This document shows, in pieces, positions 7,711 to 17,502 of a stretch of 37,615 nt of DNA (positions within the stretch are counted from its first letter, which is position 1; each line of letters starts with the position of its first letter). A model generated the notes under the pieces. That model made no database searches, had not been told where the DNA came from, and was given only the letters and a program-made list of their open reading frames with translations. The translations under genes were made by a program, and so were the position numbers. The stretch lies in NCBI GenBank assembly GCA_903854205.1, contig CAINVS010000662.1, positions 1-37,615 of the forward strand, read 5' to 3'. The stretch is from an uncultured Bacteroidota bacterium. GTDB lineage: Bacteria > Bacteroidota > Bacteroidia > Chitinophagales > Saprospiraceae.

Positions 7711-9735
7711 TTATGGGATGATTATAATACGATGATTCTGATCGAACATATTTTCCATTCGCTGAGGCAATGAGCCCAATTCCTTATTGTCGGAAACCGC
7801 CCCATGACGTGCTGAAATAAGCATAATCATATCTTCTGCGGAACATTCCTTGGCAATTGTCTCCAAGCTTTCAAAAGTATCCATCGTATTATAGATGAAT
7901 TTAGCCTGAAAATTATTTTTCTTGGCCTTCATATCAATGGCCTCAGCAGTTTTTTCCGAACAGCAGACTGTTACAGAAATACTCAATTCCATAGCCAATT
8001 TGTTCACTTTTTTCAACCAGCCATAGAAATTGGCTTCCAACTCAGAAAGCGAAGGGACAATAAGTCTTATACTTTTATAGGACATAGAAACTTTTTCAGA
8101 ATTGGTAATAAAGATTAATTTATCTGTATTTTCCAAGACCTGTTCCAAGACCTCCCCCATCAGTTTGTCAATAAAACCTTTTTTAGTAGGCCAACCCATG
8201 ATAATTAGACTGGCCATAACCTCTTTGGAAGTTCTGGTAATCCCACTGCCTGCATTGAAATCTATTGTTGTTATGAAATCAACCTTTGTTTCTGAAGCTG
8301 AAGCATGTAGCATCACACTGTCAATTTTCTTCCTTGCATCAGCTATATTGGCTTCTGCATCAATGTCATTACTCACTACAGAAAGCATCGTGATTGGTGA
8401 TTTTGCCTTTGGATCCTTTACCAGAATAGCAAAATCGAGCAGTTTTTCAAAATTAAAAAAATTCGCTACCGGAAGCAGAATTTTCTCGGGCACTTTTTGT
8501 TTTGCACTGCTTTTAGACTCTTCATTTCGGGTGAGCATTGCCATTTTTTTTGCCGTTTTTTCTGTGACAAAGGAAGCAAAAAGGCAGGTTACCAATATTA
8601 AAATTATCGTTCCGTTCAAAATATATTCATCAAGAATTCCCATATTGAAGCCAATAAGAATAATGGCAATTGTTGCAGCTGCATGTGCAGAACTAAGGCC
8701 TACAATAATATCTCGTTGCAGGGCGCTGTACTTAAATGCCAACTGCGTAAACCAAGCTGCGAGCCATTTGCCGGCAATTGCCCCAACCGTCAAAAATCCG
8801 GCTACCTTGAGGGCATCAGTACCTTTAAAAAGGATGGAAAGGTCGACCAGCATTCCGACATTAATCAGAAAAAATGGTATAAAAAGCGCATTGCCGACGT
8901 ATTCAATGCGATTCATCAATGCTGAAGAATGTGGTATGAGCGGATTTAAAACCAAACCGGCAGCAAAGGCTCCTATTATCGGTTCCACGCCTGCAATTTC
9001 GGCCAAAAAGGCAGAGAAAAAGACAATTGACAATACAAATATATAATGTGAATGCTTCTCACTTTCCAATTTTCTGAAAAACCATTTGGTTACTCTAGGA
9101 ACGACAACGAACATGACGATGGAAAAAAGCGTAAGTCCAATACCCAACCTCATCCAAAAATCAAAATTTAGTCCACCCGGCTGCGCATTCCCCTTTATCA
9201 CTGCCAAAATGAGTAAAACTGCAGTATCAGTTAAAATAGTGCCGCCTACAGCAACAGCTACTGCCTCGTTTTTTGCTATGCCCAATCGGCTGACTATCGG
9301 ATACGCAACCAGTGTATGCGTCGCAAACATACTGGCAGTAAGAAAACTGGCATTAAAATCATAACCCAGTAAATTGTAACAAATAGGAAATCCAATCAGA
9401 ATAGGTACAATGAATGTAAAGAACCCAAACATGATACTCTTATGTTTATTCCTTTTGAAGTCAGCCAGATCTAACTCCAAACCGGCAATAAACATAATAT
9501 AGAGCAGGCCAATAGTAGAAAAAAGGGTAATCGCATCTGTTTTAGCCAAAAGATTCATCCCATTGGGTCCGACAATTACCCCTGAGAGTATCAAACCGAT
9601 TATGCCCGGAATTCTGATTCTTTTAAACAGAATAGGAGCAATTAATATGATGAACAAAAGTAAAGAGAAGATTAGTACCGGATTTTTAAGCGGTCTGTCA
9701 AACTCATGCAGCAGCTGATTTATAATTTCATGCAT
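7711..9735 (-). CDS. CPA2-type cation:proton antiporter with C-terminal UspA-like region
   Basis: Multi-TM Na+/H+ exchanger motifs (GLILSGVIVGPNGMNLL, YIMFIAGLELDL, VGGTILTDTAVLLIL, GAFAAGLVLNPLIP), then a soluble tail (..ILLPVANFFNFEKLLDFAILVKDPK..). Confidence 0.9.
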   Translation of the reverse strand: MHEIINQLLHEFDRPLKNPVLIFSLLLFIILIAPILFKRIRIPGIIGLILSGVIVGPNGMNLLAKTDAITLFSTIGLLYIMFIAGLELDLADFKRNKHKSIMFGFFTFIVPILIGFPICYNLLGYDFNASFLTASMFATHTLVAYPIVSRLGIAKNEAVAVAVGGTILTDTAVLLILAVIKGNAQPGGLNFDFWMRLGIGLTLFSIVMFVVVPRVTKWFFRKLESEKHSHYIFVLSIVFFSAFLAEIAGVEPIIGAFAAGLVLNPLIPHSSALMNRIEYVGNALFIPFFLINVGMLVDLSILFKGTDALKVAGFLTVGAIAGKWLAAWFTQLAFKYSALQRDIIVGLSSAHAAATIAIILIGFNMGILDEYILNGTIILILVTCLFASFVTEKTAKKMAMLTRNEESKSSAKQKVPEKILLPVANFFNFEKLLDFAILVKDPKAKSPITMLSVVSNDIDAEANIADARKKIDSVMLHASASETKVDFITTIDFNAGSGITRTSKEVMASLIIMGWPTKKGFIDKLMGEVLEQVLENTDKLIFITNSEKVSMSYKSIRLIVPSLSELEANFYGWLKKVNKLAMELSISVTVCCSEKTAEAIDMKAKKNNFQAKFIYNTMDTFESLETIAKECSAEDMIMLISARHGAVSDNKELGSLPQRMENMFDQNHRIIIIP

Positions 9736-9775
9736 CGCTTTTGTTTTTTATATTCTATAATTATTAAAAAAGTCC

Positions 9776-11476
9776 TTAAAAATTCCAGCCAATCAGCGAT
9801 TTAACTTCCTCTACGCTTGGAGCGGTTGCCATTTGAGGGACATTGACAAGCTGAAGCCGATTGAGGTAAAAACGAATCGCAGTATCGAGCCAAACAGCAC
9901 TGTCTTCGTCATAATAACGCAACAGACAATACAACTGATAAAATTCTGTCAGTCTGTTAAATGCTATTTCTGCAGTTGCCTCCATCACATCCTGTTCTTC
10001 ATTGGGCAGTTGTTCTAAAAGTGCCTCAAGTGCCCTAAGTTCTGATATAATTTTTTGCCAAAGCAACTCATTTTCAATATCTTTCGCAGACCAAGCACTG
10101 TAAAGAATTTCCATTTCGGACAGCATGACACTCAGACCTTCCGACTTGAGCATAGCCCGCAGCATATCCAAAACCATAATATTTCCTGCGCCTTCCCATA
10201 TTGGTAACACCATGACATCGCGCATTGTTTTAGGCAACACACCATCTTCTATGTAACCAATGCCTCCCATGAGTTCCATTGATTCACGAACTGCATAAAC
10301 AGCAGTTCCAGCTGTGGCTTTTTTTACCATAGGGGTAAGCAGGCGCAATAGAGCGGCCTCGGTTTTATTGCCATCTTCAGCTGCATCCAGCGCTTCAACG
10401 GCACGCCAGGTACAATAAAAATTACCAAGATAAAGCGATCCCAATTCCAAAAATTTAGTTCGGATAAGCGCATGCTCAAGAGCAGATTTTCCAAAACTGA
10501 TTCGAAAAGTAAGATACTGATATACTTCGATAATTCCTCTTCTCATGCCTGCAATTGCTGCAATGGAATTATACAATCGGGAAAGATTGATCATATCTGT
10601 CATGATCTTGAACCCGTCTGTTTCACCACCTACAAGACTGCCTTCCGCATCCCTTAGCAGATATTCTCCACTCGCCATTGAACGCGTACCCAATTTATTT
10701 TTCAATCTTACCAAATCCATACTGTTTTTGCTGCCATCAGGCAATTTAGATTCCAGCAGGAAAATACCAAGGCCTTTGGTACCTGATATCTCAGGGCGGG
10801 TACGTGCCAAAACAAAGATAATATCGGCATTGGCATTGCTGCAAAACCACTTCTCACCATTCAGCAGCCAACGGTCTTCTGACTTATAGGTTGCAGTTAC
10901 CTGATTTGAGCCAACATCGGAACCTCCTGCCTTTTCAGTTAGGAACATTGCTCCTGTGTAAAAATAATCAATATCAGAGCTGTATATACGGGGCAATAAT
11001 CTCTCTTTGTCGGTTTCCGAACAGTAACGGTCAATTAAAACAGCTACTCCATCAGTCATACAGAGTGGACAATAAAGTCCGCTTTCTGACATGGCGAAGA
11101 GGAATCCTGCCGAAAACCCAAGCCTATGACGCTCTTCCGAAAATCGGGCTCTGAGTTCAGGTTCCCATTTTACGCGAAACATATCTGATGCTATGGCAAT
11201 TTCTGTCATTCTTTTGTATGCCGGATGAAAAATAATTTCATCAACAGTTTCCCCATAAAAATTACGTTTTTGCAAAACAGGTCCGTTTTTATCTGCTGTC
11301 AGGGAGAGTTCATTCATCTCTCCGGCCGCCAGAGCTCCCAACTTTGTTAAACGTTCAGACATATAAGCCAAACTTCTTGCTGATAATCGGGTTTGCAGGT
11401 AATGCTGCAAAATCATATCAGATTCGTAAAAATTTTCACTTACCCGTTTGCCGGGTTGCAAGACACTGTTCTGCAT
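9776..11476 (-). CDS. Acyl-CoA dehydrogenase family protein
   Basis: YFYTGAMFLTEKAGGSDVGSNQVTA, WLLNGEKWFCSNANADI, YIEDGVLPKTMRDVMVLPIWEGAGNIMVLDMLRA; 566 aa, AidB-like length. Confidence 0.9.
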   Translation of the reverse strand: MQNSVLQPGKRVSENFYESDMILQHYLQTRLSARSLAYMSERLTKLGALAAGEMNELSLTADKNGPVLQKRNFYGETVDEIIFHPAYKRMTEIAIASDMFRVKWEPELRARFSEERHRLGFSAGFLFAMSESGLYCPLCMTDGVAVLIDRYCSETDKERLLPRIYSSDIDYFYTGAMFLTEKAGGSDVGSNQVTATYKSEDRWLLNGEKWFCSNANADIIFVLARTRPEISGTKGLGIFLLESKLPDGSKNSMDLVRLKNKLGTRSMASGEYLLRDAEGSLVGGETDGFKIMTDMINLSRLYNSIAAIAGMRRGIIEVYQYLTFRISFGKSALEHALIRTKFLELGSLYLGNFYCTWRAVEALDAAEDGNKTEAALLRLLTPMVKKATAGTAVYAVRESMELMGGIGYIEDGVLPKTMRDVMVLPIWEGAGNIMVLDMLRAMLKSEGLSVMLSEMEILYSAWSAKDIENELLWQKIISELRALEALLEQLPNEEQDVMEATAEIAFNRLTEFYQLYCLLRYYDEDSAVWLDTAIRFYLNRLQLVNVPQMATAPSVEEVKSLIGWNF

Positions 11477-11512
11477 AAATTGTTTAACTGTAATAAACTA
11501 AAGGATTATAAG

Positions 11513-11528
11513 GCCTATTGCAATAGGC
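11513..11528. promoter_or_regulatory. Perfect 16-bp palindrome (candidate operator) upstream of the acyl-CoA dehydrogenase
   Basis: GCCTATTGCAATAGGC is its own reverse complement; 37 nt upstream of the minus-strand ATG (11476), in the divergent interval with the KAS III gene. Confidence 0.55.
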
Positions 11529-11666
11529 AACTGTGCAAAATGCATAAAAAAATCGGATTTTAATAGGGGTATAGCAAACTTTTTACATCACCAGTTTAAA
11601 GTTTCCAAAACTTTCAATTGCAAAGCGATTTTAATAAAGAATTATGTCCTTAGTTGCAAAAAATGT

Positions 11667-11674
11667 TAAATTTG
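11667..11674 (+). promoter_or_regulatory. TAAATTTG -7 element upstream of the KAS III gene
   Basis: Exact TAnnTTTG match about 62 nt upstream of ATG 11737. No well-spaced TTG -33 element was found. Confidence 0.35.
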
Positions 11675-11736
11675 CATCCGATGGGTTTATCATGCATTAA
11701 AATCCTGCTCTTTTTCTTGATTTTTCTTCGCACACT

Positions 11737-12813
11737 ATGAAACAATACTATTCAAGAATTGTAGGAACCGGCTCCTACCTTCCCACGGAAGTTATGCCCA
11801 ACAGTTCTTTTGAGAAAAATACCTTTTTTAATTCTGACCATAGCCTTAACACTAAAGAATCAACTGAAATTCTCGGCAAACTTACCGAAATAAGCGGGAT
11901 TGTAGAGAGACGCTATGCTAAACCGGAATACAATACCTCCGATATTGCTTTTTTTGCTGCATCCGATGCTATAAAATCCTCCGGTATAGATGCCGAAACC
12001 TTGGATTATATCATTGTGGCGCATAATTTCGGTGATGTAAAATCGGATAGTCATTTTACCGATATGCTGCCAAATATGGCGGCAAAAGTAAAACAACAAT
12101 TAGGTATTATTAATTCCGACTGTGTTGCTTACGATATTCTTTTCGGCTGCCCAAGTTGGTTACAGGCTGTCATTCAGGCAAATTATTATATCAAAAGTGG
12201 TGATGCAAAGCGAATTCTGGTGATTGGAGCAGATGTTATGTCAAGAGTTTTGGATCCTCATGATTTGGATTCCATGTTATTTGGAGATGGAGCAGGTGCA
12301 GTAATTCTGGAAGCTATAGAAAGTGAAGAACCTATTGGGATACTTTGTCACAAAACTGTGACAGACAGTGTAGAAAAAGCTGATTTTCTACGAATGGGCC
12401 ATTCAAATGACGAAACTGACAATGAACGGATTTATGTCAAAATGCAGGGCAGAAGCGTGTTCAAATATGCTATGGAAAAGGTGCCTTCTGCAATCGACAG
12501 CTGCCTCAAAAAAGCAGGTTTGCCGATTTCAAAAATAAATAAAATACTGATGCATCAGGCCAATGAAAAAATGATTCGTCAGCTTATCAAAAAGCTTTTT
12601 GAATTGAATGGCGAAGTAAATGTTCCTGAAGAAGTTTTCCCCCTTACCGTACAGCATTGGGGTAACAGTTCAGCCGCTACACTTCCGATGCTATTGGATT
12701 GGATAATGAAAGGCAAACTGGAAGGACATGAAATTAAAAAAGGAGACAATATCATTCTTTCTTCAGTTGGCGGCGGAATGCATGCCAATTGCGTGATTTA
12801 CAAACATATATAA
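11737..12813 (+). CDS. 3-oxoacyl-ACP synthase III (KAS III / FabH family)
   Basis: RIVGTGSYLPTEVMPN, SDIAFFAASDAIKSSGI, DILFGCPSWLQAV (active-site Cys region), GDGAGAVILEA, ILMHQANEKMI, HWGNSSAATLPMLLDW. Confidence 0.9.
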   Translation: MKQYYSRIVGTGSYLPTEVMPNSSFEKNTFFNSDHSLNTKESTEILGKLTEISGIVERRYAKPEYNTSDIAFFAASDAIKSSGIDAETLDYIIVAHNFGDVKSDSHFTDMLPNMAAKVKQQLGIINSDCVAYDILFGCPSWLQAVIQANYYIKSGDAKRILVIGADVMSRVLDPHDLDSMLFGDGAGAVILEAIESEEPIGILCHKTVTDSVEKADFLRMGHSNDETDNERIYVKMQGRSVFKYAMEKVPSAIDSCLKKAGLPISKINKILMHQANEKMIRQLIKKLFELNGEVNVPEEVFPLTVQHWGNSSAATLPMLLDWIMKGKLEGHEIKKGDNIILSSVGGGMHANCVIYKHI

Positions 12814-12883
12814 AAACAGTCAAAAACATTTTTTGTTGGAAAATCACTTTCAAAAGATGTTTTTTCATAAAGTTTGGGTTCTG

Positions 12884-12918
12884 CCTCAAAATCAGGAAAC
12901 TGGATTTTGAGGTTTTTT
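12884..12918 (+). terminator. Intrinsic terminator downstream of the KAS III gene
   Basis: CCTCAAAATC-(aggaaactg)-GATTTTGAGG followed by TTTTTT. Confidence 0.82.
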
Positions 12919-13009
12919 GTTTGGAAGATTCAGTGATTTGTATAATTTTATACAGTATTCAACTGATAAGAATATATTCTCACAGCATTCTTGCTAAAAA
13001 TTATGCCTT

Positions 13010-13270
13010 ATGAATGACAAATACATCGCTATCAATTGCGAATTTCTTGATAGAATAGAAGATTGGTGTATCCGTAAAGAGCTTTGTCAGATAATATACA
13101 GACAAGGCAGTTTCCCCCGCGATCTTGAAACTGAAGGATTCATAAAAGATATTTTCACAAAAGAAAAAGCCGAATATATTTTATTGGACAATGAAGAGGC
13201 AATTCGTCTGGATAAAATAGTATCCATAAATGGTTATGAACTTCCTAAAAACAGTTGCAGAATAGGTTAA
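13010..13270 (+). CDS. Rof/YaeO-like small protein (possible Rho-binding antiterminator family)
   Basis: MNDKYIAINCEFLDRIEDWCIRKELCQIIYR...GFIKDIFTKEKAEYILLDNEEAIRLDKIVSING resembles E. coli Rof (MNDTYQPINCDDYDNLE...LRLDKITSF). Confidence 0.6.
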   Translation: MNDKYIAINCEFLDRIEDWCIRKELCQIIYRQGSFPRDLETEGFIKDIFTKEKAEYILLDNEEAIRLDKIVSINGYELPKNSCRIG

Positions 13271-13625
13271 AAAAACTTTGTTTAAAACAGCATATTTCTG
13301 CAATTGGCAACTGTAGTTTCAATATCTCTAATTAACTGAATGTGAATAATTCCTGGAACAAGCATTGAAATTAAATGACACAAAATAATGATTTATTCCA
13401 ACTATTGACTTTTAATAATGAGGGCATAATTATTGCATATAATGCTTTAATCCAGTATCTGACATTGAATTGGCGAAAATTAGTAACAACCGCGGTTCTT
13501 TTATATAAGCATTGTTCGTTCAGAAAACAAAAAGCTTTTAAACATATTGTTTATTTTACCCAATTATTTGTTAGGTTTTTTTAACTCTGTTCAATTTGTT
13601 TTCGTTATCGCTAAAAGGCAATAAA

Positions 13626-16600
13626 ATGAAATTAGCATTTAAACAATTTATAATTCTTTTTTTCAGCGGTTTAGTTCTCTGGTTATTTGCATTGCAAATT
13701 GAAATGTATTCTATTCGAACACCAATTGTTGCAGATTATGTAAAAGATCTTGAAAATACACTTCATAAGTCTGAGTCTGAAATAAATGCTATTTTTAACA
13801 ATACTAATTTCCTTATCAGTGCTGCAATCAAAGAACTAAGCGTTGATACAATTACAAAATATGAACGCCTCAAGTACTCATTGCTTATTTATAATGATAG
13901 CGATTCATTGCTTTATTGGAATAATAATAAAGTACAACCCTACAAGGGCGATTATCAATTTGAAAGAAACTCCATCAGAAGAATTCACGAGATAGCCGGT
14001 TCAAAATATCTGATGCTGAAAATTCCCTACGAGCCTTATATTAACGAGGTTCAATACAGATATTCAGTTATAGCGCTTGTGCCTTTATACCTTCGTTTCC
14101 CCATCAACAACAGTTATCTTGTCAATCATTTCCCCCTGATGTCGGAAGATTTCAGTAAATATGTTGAACTCGATTCTGATGATGGCAAATTTTCAGTTTC
14201 TGACAGCAAAGGAAACAAACTGATAAAGTTAAAGGCCAAAGAAACAATTCCTTACAGGAAATTTGTTATTTGGGCTTTTGTCATTTATTTTATTTCTTCC
14301 ATATTTTTAATTTCCGGCTTTTATAGAATATCTGCGGCACTGACACTTCAAAAAGGATTCAGCAGTGGCTTTTCGCTCTACATTCTGCTTATTCTAGCAT
14401 TCCGCCTATTAACGGTTTATGCCGAAATTCCAAAAGCTGCAAAAGAACTTCCAAGTTTTAAAACCAGTTTTACCATCGGAAATGAACTTTGGTTTTACTC
14501 TTTAGGTGATTTTCTAATTGATGTCGGCTTATTATTATGGATTAGTCTTTTTTTGGTACATCAATTAAAATTTAAGCGGCCAAAATCACTTTCCAATATC
14601 ATTGGTTGGGCTTATACTGCAGTCGTTTATACTATAATAATGGGCGGTATTCATTTTATACAGCGTGCCTTGAATCTTATTGTTAATAATCCGAATATTT
14701 ACTTTGAATTTGAAGCTTTTTCAAAAATAAACCTATTTTCATTTTATGCTCTTTTTGGAATTTTGGGGCTAATTTTATCCTTTTTTATTGTTAGCAATAA
14801 ATTGCTGAGAATTTTAAATAAGAAAGACATTTCCAGAAAAGAACACTTTATAATTGGCACATTAGTACTCTCTTTTATAACAATAATTGGGTTTAGTTTT
14901 CATTTTGACCCTCTCAGCAGTTTATTTTCAATTATTTTTTCTGTATTATATACTATAATGCTCTGGTTATTTAATAAAGAGAAGGTTTTGTCTTTTGTAT
15001 GGGTAAGTTGTTGGATATTCTTTTTTTCTATTATGGCTACTGCAATAATGGAAAAAGCCAACAATGAAAAGGTTTTTCATGAAAGAGAAGATTTTCTCAA
15101 AAAATTACTTTCAGAAAGGGATTATGAGTTGGAAGAAGCAATAGCAAGTCTAGAAACACAAATTTCAAAGGATGAGTTTTTTAAAGTTTACCTCAGTTCA
15201 CCCTATGTTCCTTACAGTCAGGTTTTGGAACGTCTATCCTATTTATATTTGGACAATGCTTTTTTTGGACGTTATCAGTACCGTGTAAATATTTATAATG
15301 CTTCAGGCAATGCCAAAAGACCTGAACACCTCCAATTTGACGAATTGCAAAAAATACTGTCTGAATCACAGAAGACTGGTACAAAAAATCTATATTTCTA
15401 TTCCGATCCTTACAGCCGCTACGTTTATTGGGCTATTTTTCCACTTATCAGCAAAGGTAATTTATCAGGAACAATTGCCATAGAGCTTACCCCGGCTCCT
15501 GACACAGACGAATCAAGTGTTTATGTCGAATTGATGAGCAATCAAAAGAGTAAAGAAAGTATATTGGGCAACGAATTATCCTATGCCCTTTATAAAAACA
15601 ATCAACGGATTTTTAGTAAAAATGGGAATTTTGGCTCGTATATCGCATTCAATACTTCACTTCCCAATCAAGAAAAAACTATACAATACGAGGAATATGG
15701 TGTAAAATATATAGCCTGTATTAACGAAAGAAATTATATAGGTATTGCAGCGCTTCCGGTTAAAAGTTACATTAAACCTTTCAGTATATTCTCCTATCTA
15801 TTTTGTGCAGGTATTTTAAGTGTAATTATACTGTTTTTATTGGTTTGGCTTTGCAGAATTGTTTTTAAATTCGAGCTTTTCTATATCAGATTTAAAGTAT
15901 CATTGCGGGAACGGATTCAACAGGGAATTGTACTAGTAAGTCTACTTTCTTTTGTTGCAATTGGCATTATCACTATTTTCTTCTTTCGCGATGAATACAG
16001 TGATTATCACAAATCGCGTTTGGAACGAAAAATTGACAGTGTTTCAAAAACTGCTTCCTGGCAACTGATAAGCGCTACAGATTCAGTAGTTAAAATTCCA
16101 GATGCCCTTGAGCTTTCAGCCATACACAAAATAGACGTAAATGTCTACACTATAGATGGAAACTTGTTATCGAGCTCAGAAGATCCTGTATTCGGCAGAA
16201 GACTAATCAGTCGTCAAATGAATCCTGTTGCATTTTTTAAAATGAAAAATGAAAAATTGAACAGAGTGACACTTACTGAGGAAATAAATCATTTTCAATA
16301 CCTTTCGGGATATGTTCCCCTGAAAGACAAAAACGATCAGACTGTAGCTTTCCTTAACCTTCCTTATGATTTTGCAGGAAATCAAAACCTACAATCTCAG
16401 GATATTGCAGAGTTTTTAGGAACCCTCTTAAATGTATATGTAATTTTTCTTTTATTGGCAGGTGTTGTTGCACTCATCCTGGCCAATTCCGTTACCCGTC
16501 CGCTCTCCATTATCGGGGAAAAACTTCGGGCAATTCAGGTAGGCGGAAAGAATGAAAAAATTGACTGGAAAAGCCGCGACGAAGATATCAATGAATTTAT

Positions 16601-17339
16601 CAACAGATATAATTACATGATTGAACAACTTGATGCCAGTACGCGCGAATTGGCCCGAACACAGCGGGAAAGTGCTTGGCGGGAAATGGCCAGACAGATT
16701 GCTCATGAAATAAAAAATCCGCTTACGCCAATGAAATTGCAGATTCAGATGCTGGAATACGCGGCTGAAAAGGATGCAGAAAAGGCCAAAGAAATGATAA
16801 AAAAAGTAGCCAAAAGCCTGATTCAGCAGATAGATATCCTTGCCAATATTGCCTCAGAATTCTCCAATTTTGCCAAAATGCCGGCCGCCAAAAATGAAAA
16901 TATGGTATTGAATGAATTGGTCGAATCCGTTTATACGCTATTCAGTGAGGAGGAAAATATAAAAATCCATTTGGATATAACTGAGGAGGCCTTAATTATT
17001 TTTGCCGACAGGGAGCAGATGACCAGAGTACTCAACAACTTAATCAAAAATGCCATTCAGGCAATTCCTTCCGACAGACCCGGTAGGGTTCAGATTAGTC
17101 TATACAAAACTGCTTTTTATGCAGTTGTAAAGGTGAGTGACAATGGGGTGGGGATTCCCGAGGACCGCAAGGATAAAATATTTACACCTTATTTTACTAC
17201 AAAATCTTCAGGCAGCGGAATTGGACTGAATATGTCCAAAAACATTGTTGAATCGGCCAAAGGTCAGATTTATTTTGAATCGAAAGAAGGCATTGGCACT
17301 GATTTTTTTGTGGAAATTCCGCTGAGTACGGAATCTTGA
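13626..17339 (+). CDS. Very large membrane sensor histidine kinase (NtrY-like), about 1237 aa
   Basis: Many TM segments, a HAMP-like region (NSVTRPLSIIGEKLRAIQVG), H-box REMARQIAHEIKNPLTPMKLQIQML, N-box NNLIKNAIQAIP, G boxes DNGVGIPEDRKDKIF and SGSGIGLNMSKNIVE. ATG 13626 is preferred over 13596. Confidence 0.9.
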   Translation: MKLAFKQFIILFFSGLVLWLFALQIEMYSIRTPIVADYVKDLENTLHKSESEINAIFNNTNFLISAAIKELSVDTITKYERLKYSLLIYNDSDSLLYWNNNKVQPYKGDYQFERNSIRRIHEIAGSKYLMLKIPYEPYINEVQYRYSVIALVPLYLRFPINNSYLVNHFPLMSEDFSKYVELDSDDGKFSVSDSKGNKLIKLKAKETIPYRKFVIWAFVIYFISSIFLISGFYRISAALTLQKGFSSGFSLYILLILAFRLLTVYAEIPKAAKELPSFKTSFTIGNELWFYSLGDFLIDVGLLLWISLFLVHQLKFKRPKSLSNIIGWAYTAVVYTIIMGGIHFIQRALNLIVNNPNIYFEFEAFSKINLFSFYALFGILGLILSFFIVSNKLLRILNKKDISRKEHFIIGTLVLSFITIIGFSFHFDPLSSLFSIIFSVLYTIMLWLFNKEKVLSFVWVSCWIFFFSIMATAIMEKANNEKVFHEREDFLKKLLSERDYELEEAIASLETQISKDEFFKVYLSSPYVPYSQVLERLSYLYLDNAFFGRYQYRVNIYNASGNAKRPEHLQFDELQKILSESQKTGTKNLYFYSDPYSRYVYWAIFPLISKGNLSGTIAIELTPAPDTDESSVYVELMSNQKSKESILGNELSYALYKNNQRIFSKNGNFGSYIAFNTSLPNQEKTIQYEEYGVKYIACINERNYIGIAALPVKSYIKPFSIFSYLFCAGILSVIILFLLVWLCRIVFKFELFYIRFKVSLRERIQQGIVLVSLLSFVAIGIITIFFFRDEYSDYHKSRLERKIDSVSKTASWQLISATDSVVKIPDALELSAIHKIDVNVYTIDGNLLSSSEDPVFGRRLISRQMNPVAFFKMKNEKLNRVTLTEEINHFQYLSGYVPLKDKNDQTVAFLNLPYDFAGNQNLQSQDIAEFLGTLLNVYVIFLLLAGVVALILANSVTRPLSIIGEKLRAIQVGGKNEKIDWKSRDEDINEFINRYNYMIEQLDASTRELARTQRESAWREMARQIAHEIKNPLTPMKLQIQMLEYAAEKDAEKAKEMIKKVAKSLIQQIDILANIASEFSNFAKMPAAKNENMVLNELVESVYTLFSEEENIKIHLDITEEALIIFADREQMTRVLNNLIKNAIQAIPSDRPGRVQISLYKTAFYAVVKVSDNGVGIPEDRKDKIFTPYFTTKSSGSGIGLNMSKNIVESAKGQIYFESKEGIGTDFFVEIPLSTES

Positions 17340-17502
17340 TGCCCTGTTAAAATCCGACAAAGAGGTATTGACAAAGTAAAGCTACCATTCCTGTAATCTA
17401 AAACACTGGAGAATTCTCAAATTATTGTTTAAGCCCTCGAGACCTGTTCTTTTGTCTGGCCCTATCGGGACGATTTCTTTATAGTCCCCTATGGAATACA
17501 AT

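Noticed and set aside
8102-9046. 314-aa plus-strand ORF opposite the antiporter gene
   Set aside because: Entirely antisense to a convincing CPA2 antiporter; no recognisable domain.
13375-13584. 69-aa ORF upstream of the histidine kinase
   Set aside because: AT-rich intergenic sequence with no recognisable domain; likely a chance ORF.
17440-17495. CCCTATCGGGACGATTTCTTTATAGTCCCC as a possible dispersed palindromic repeat
   Set aside because: Only a 5-bp GGGAC/GTCCC pairing and no second copy was seen in the window; a genome-wide search would be needed.
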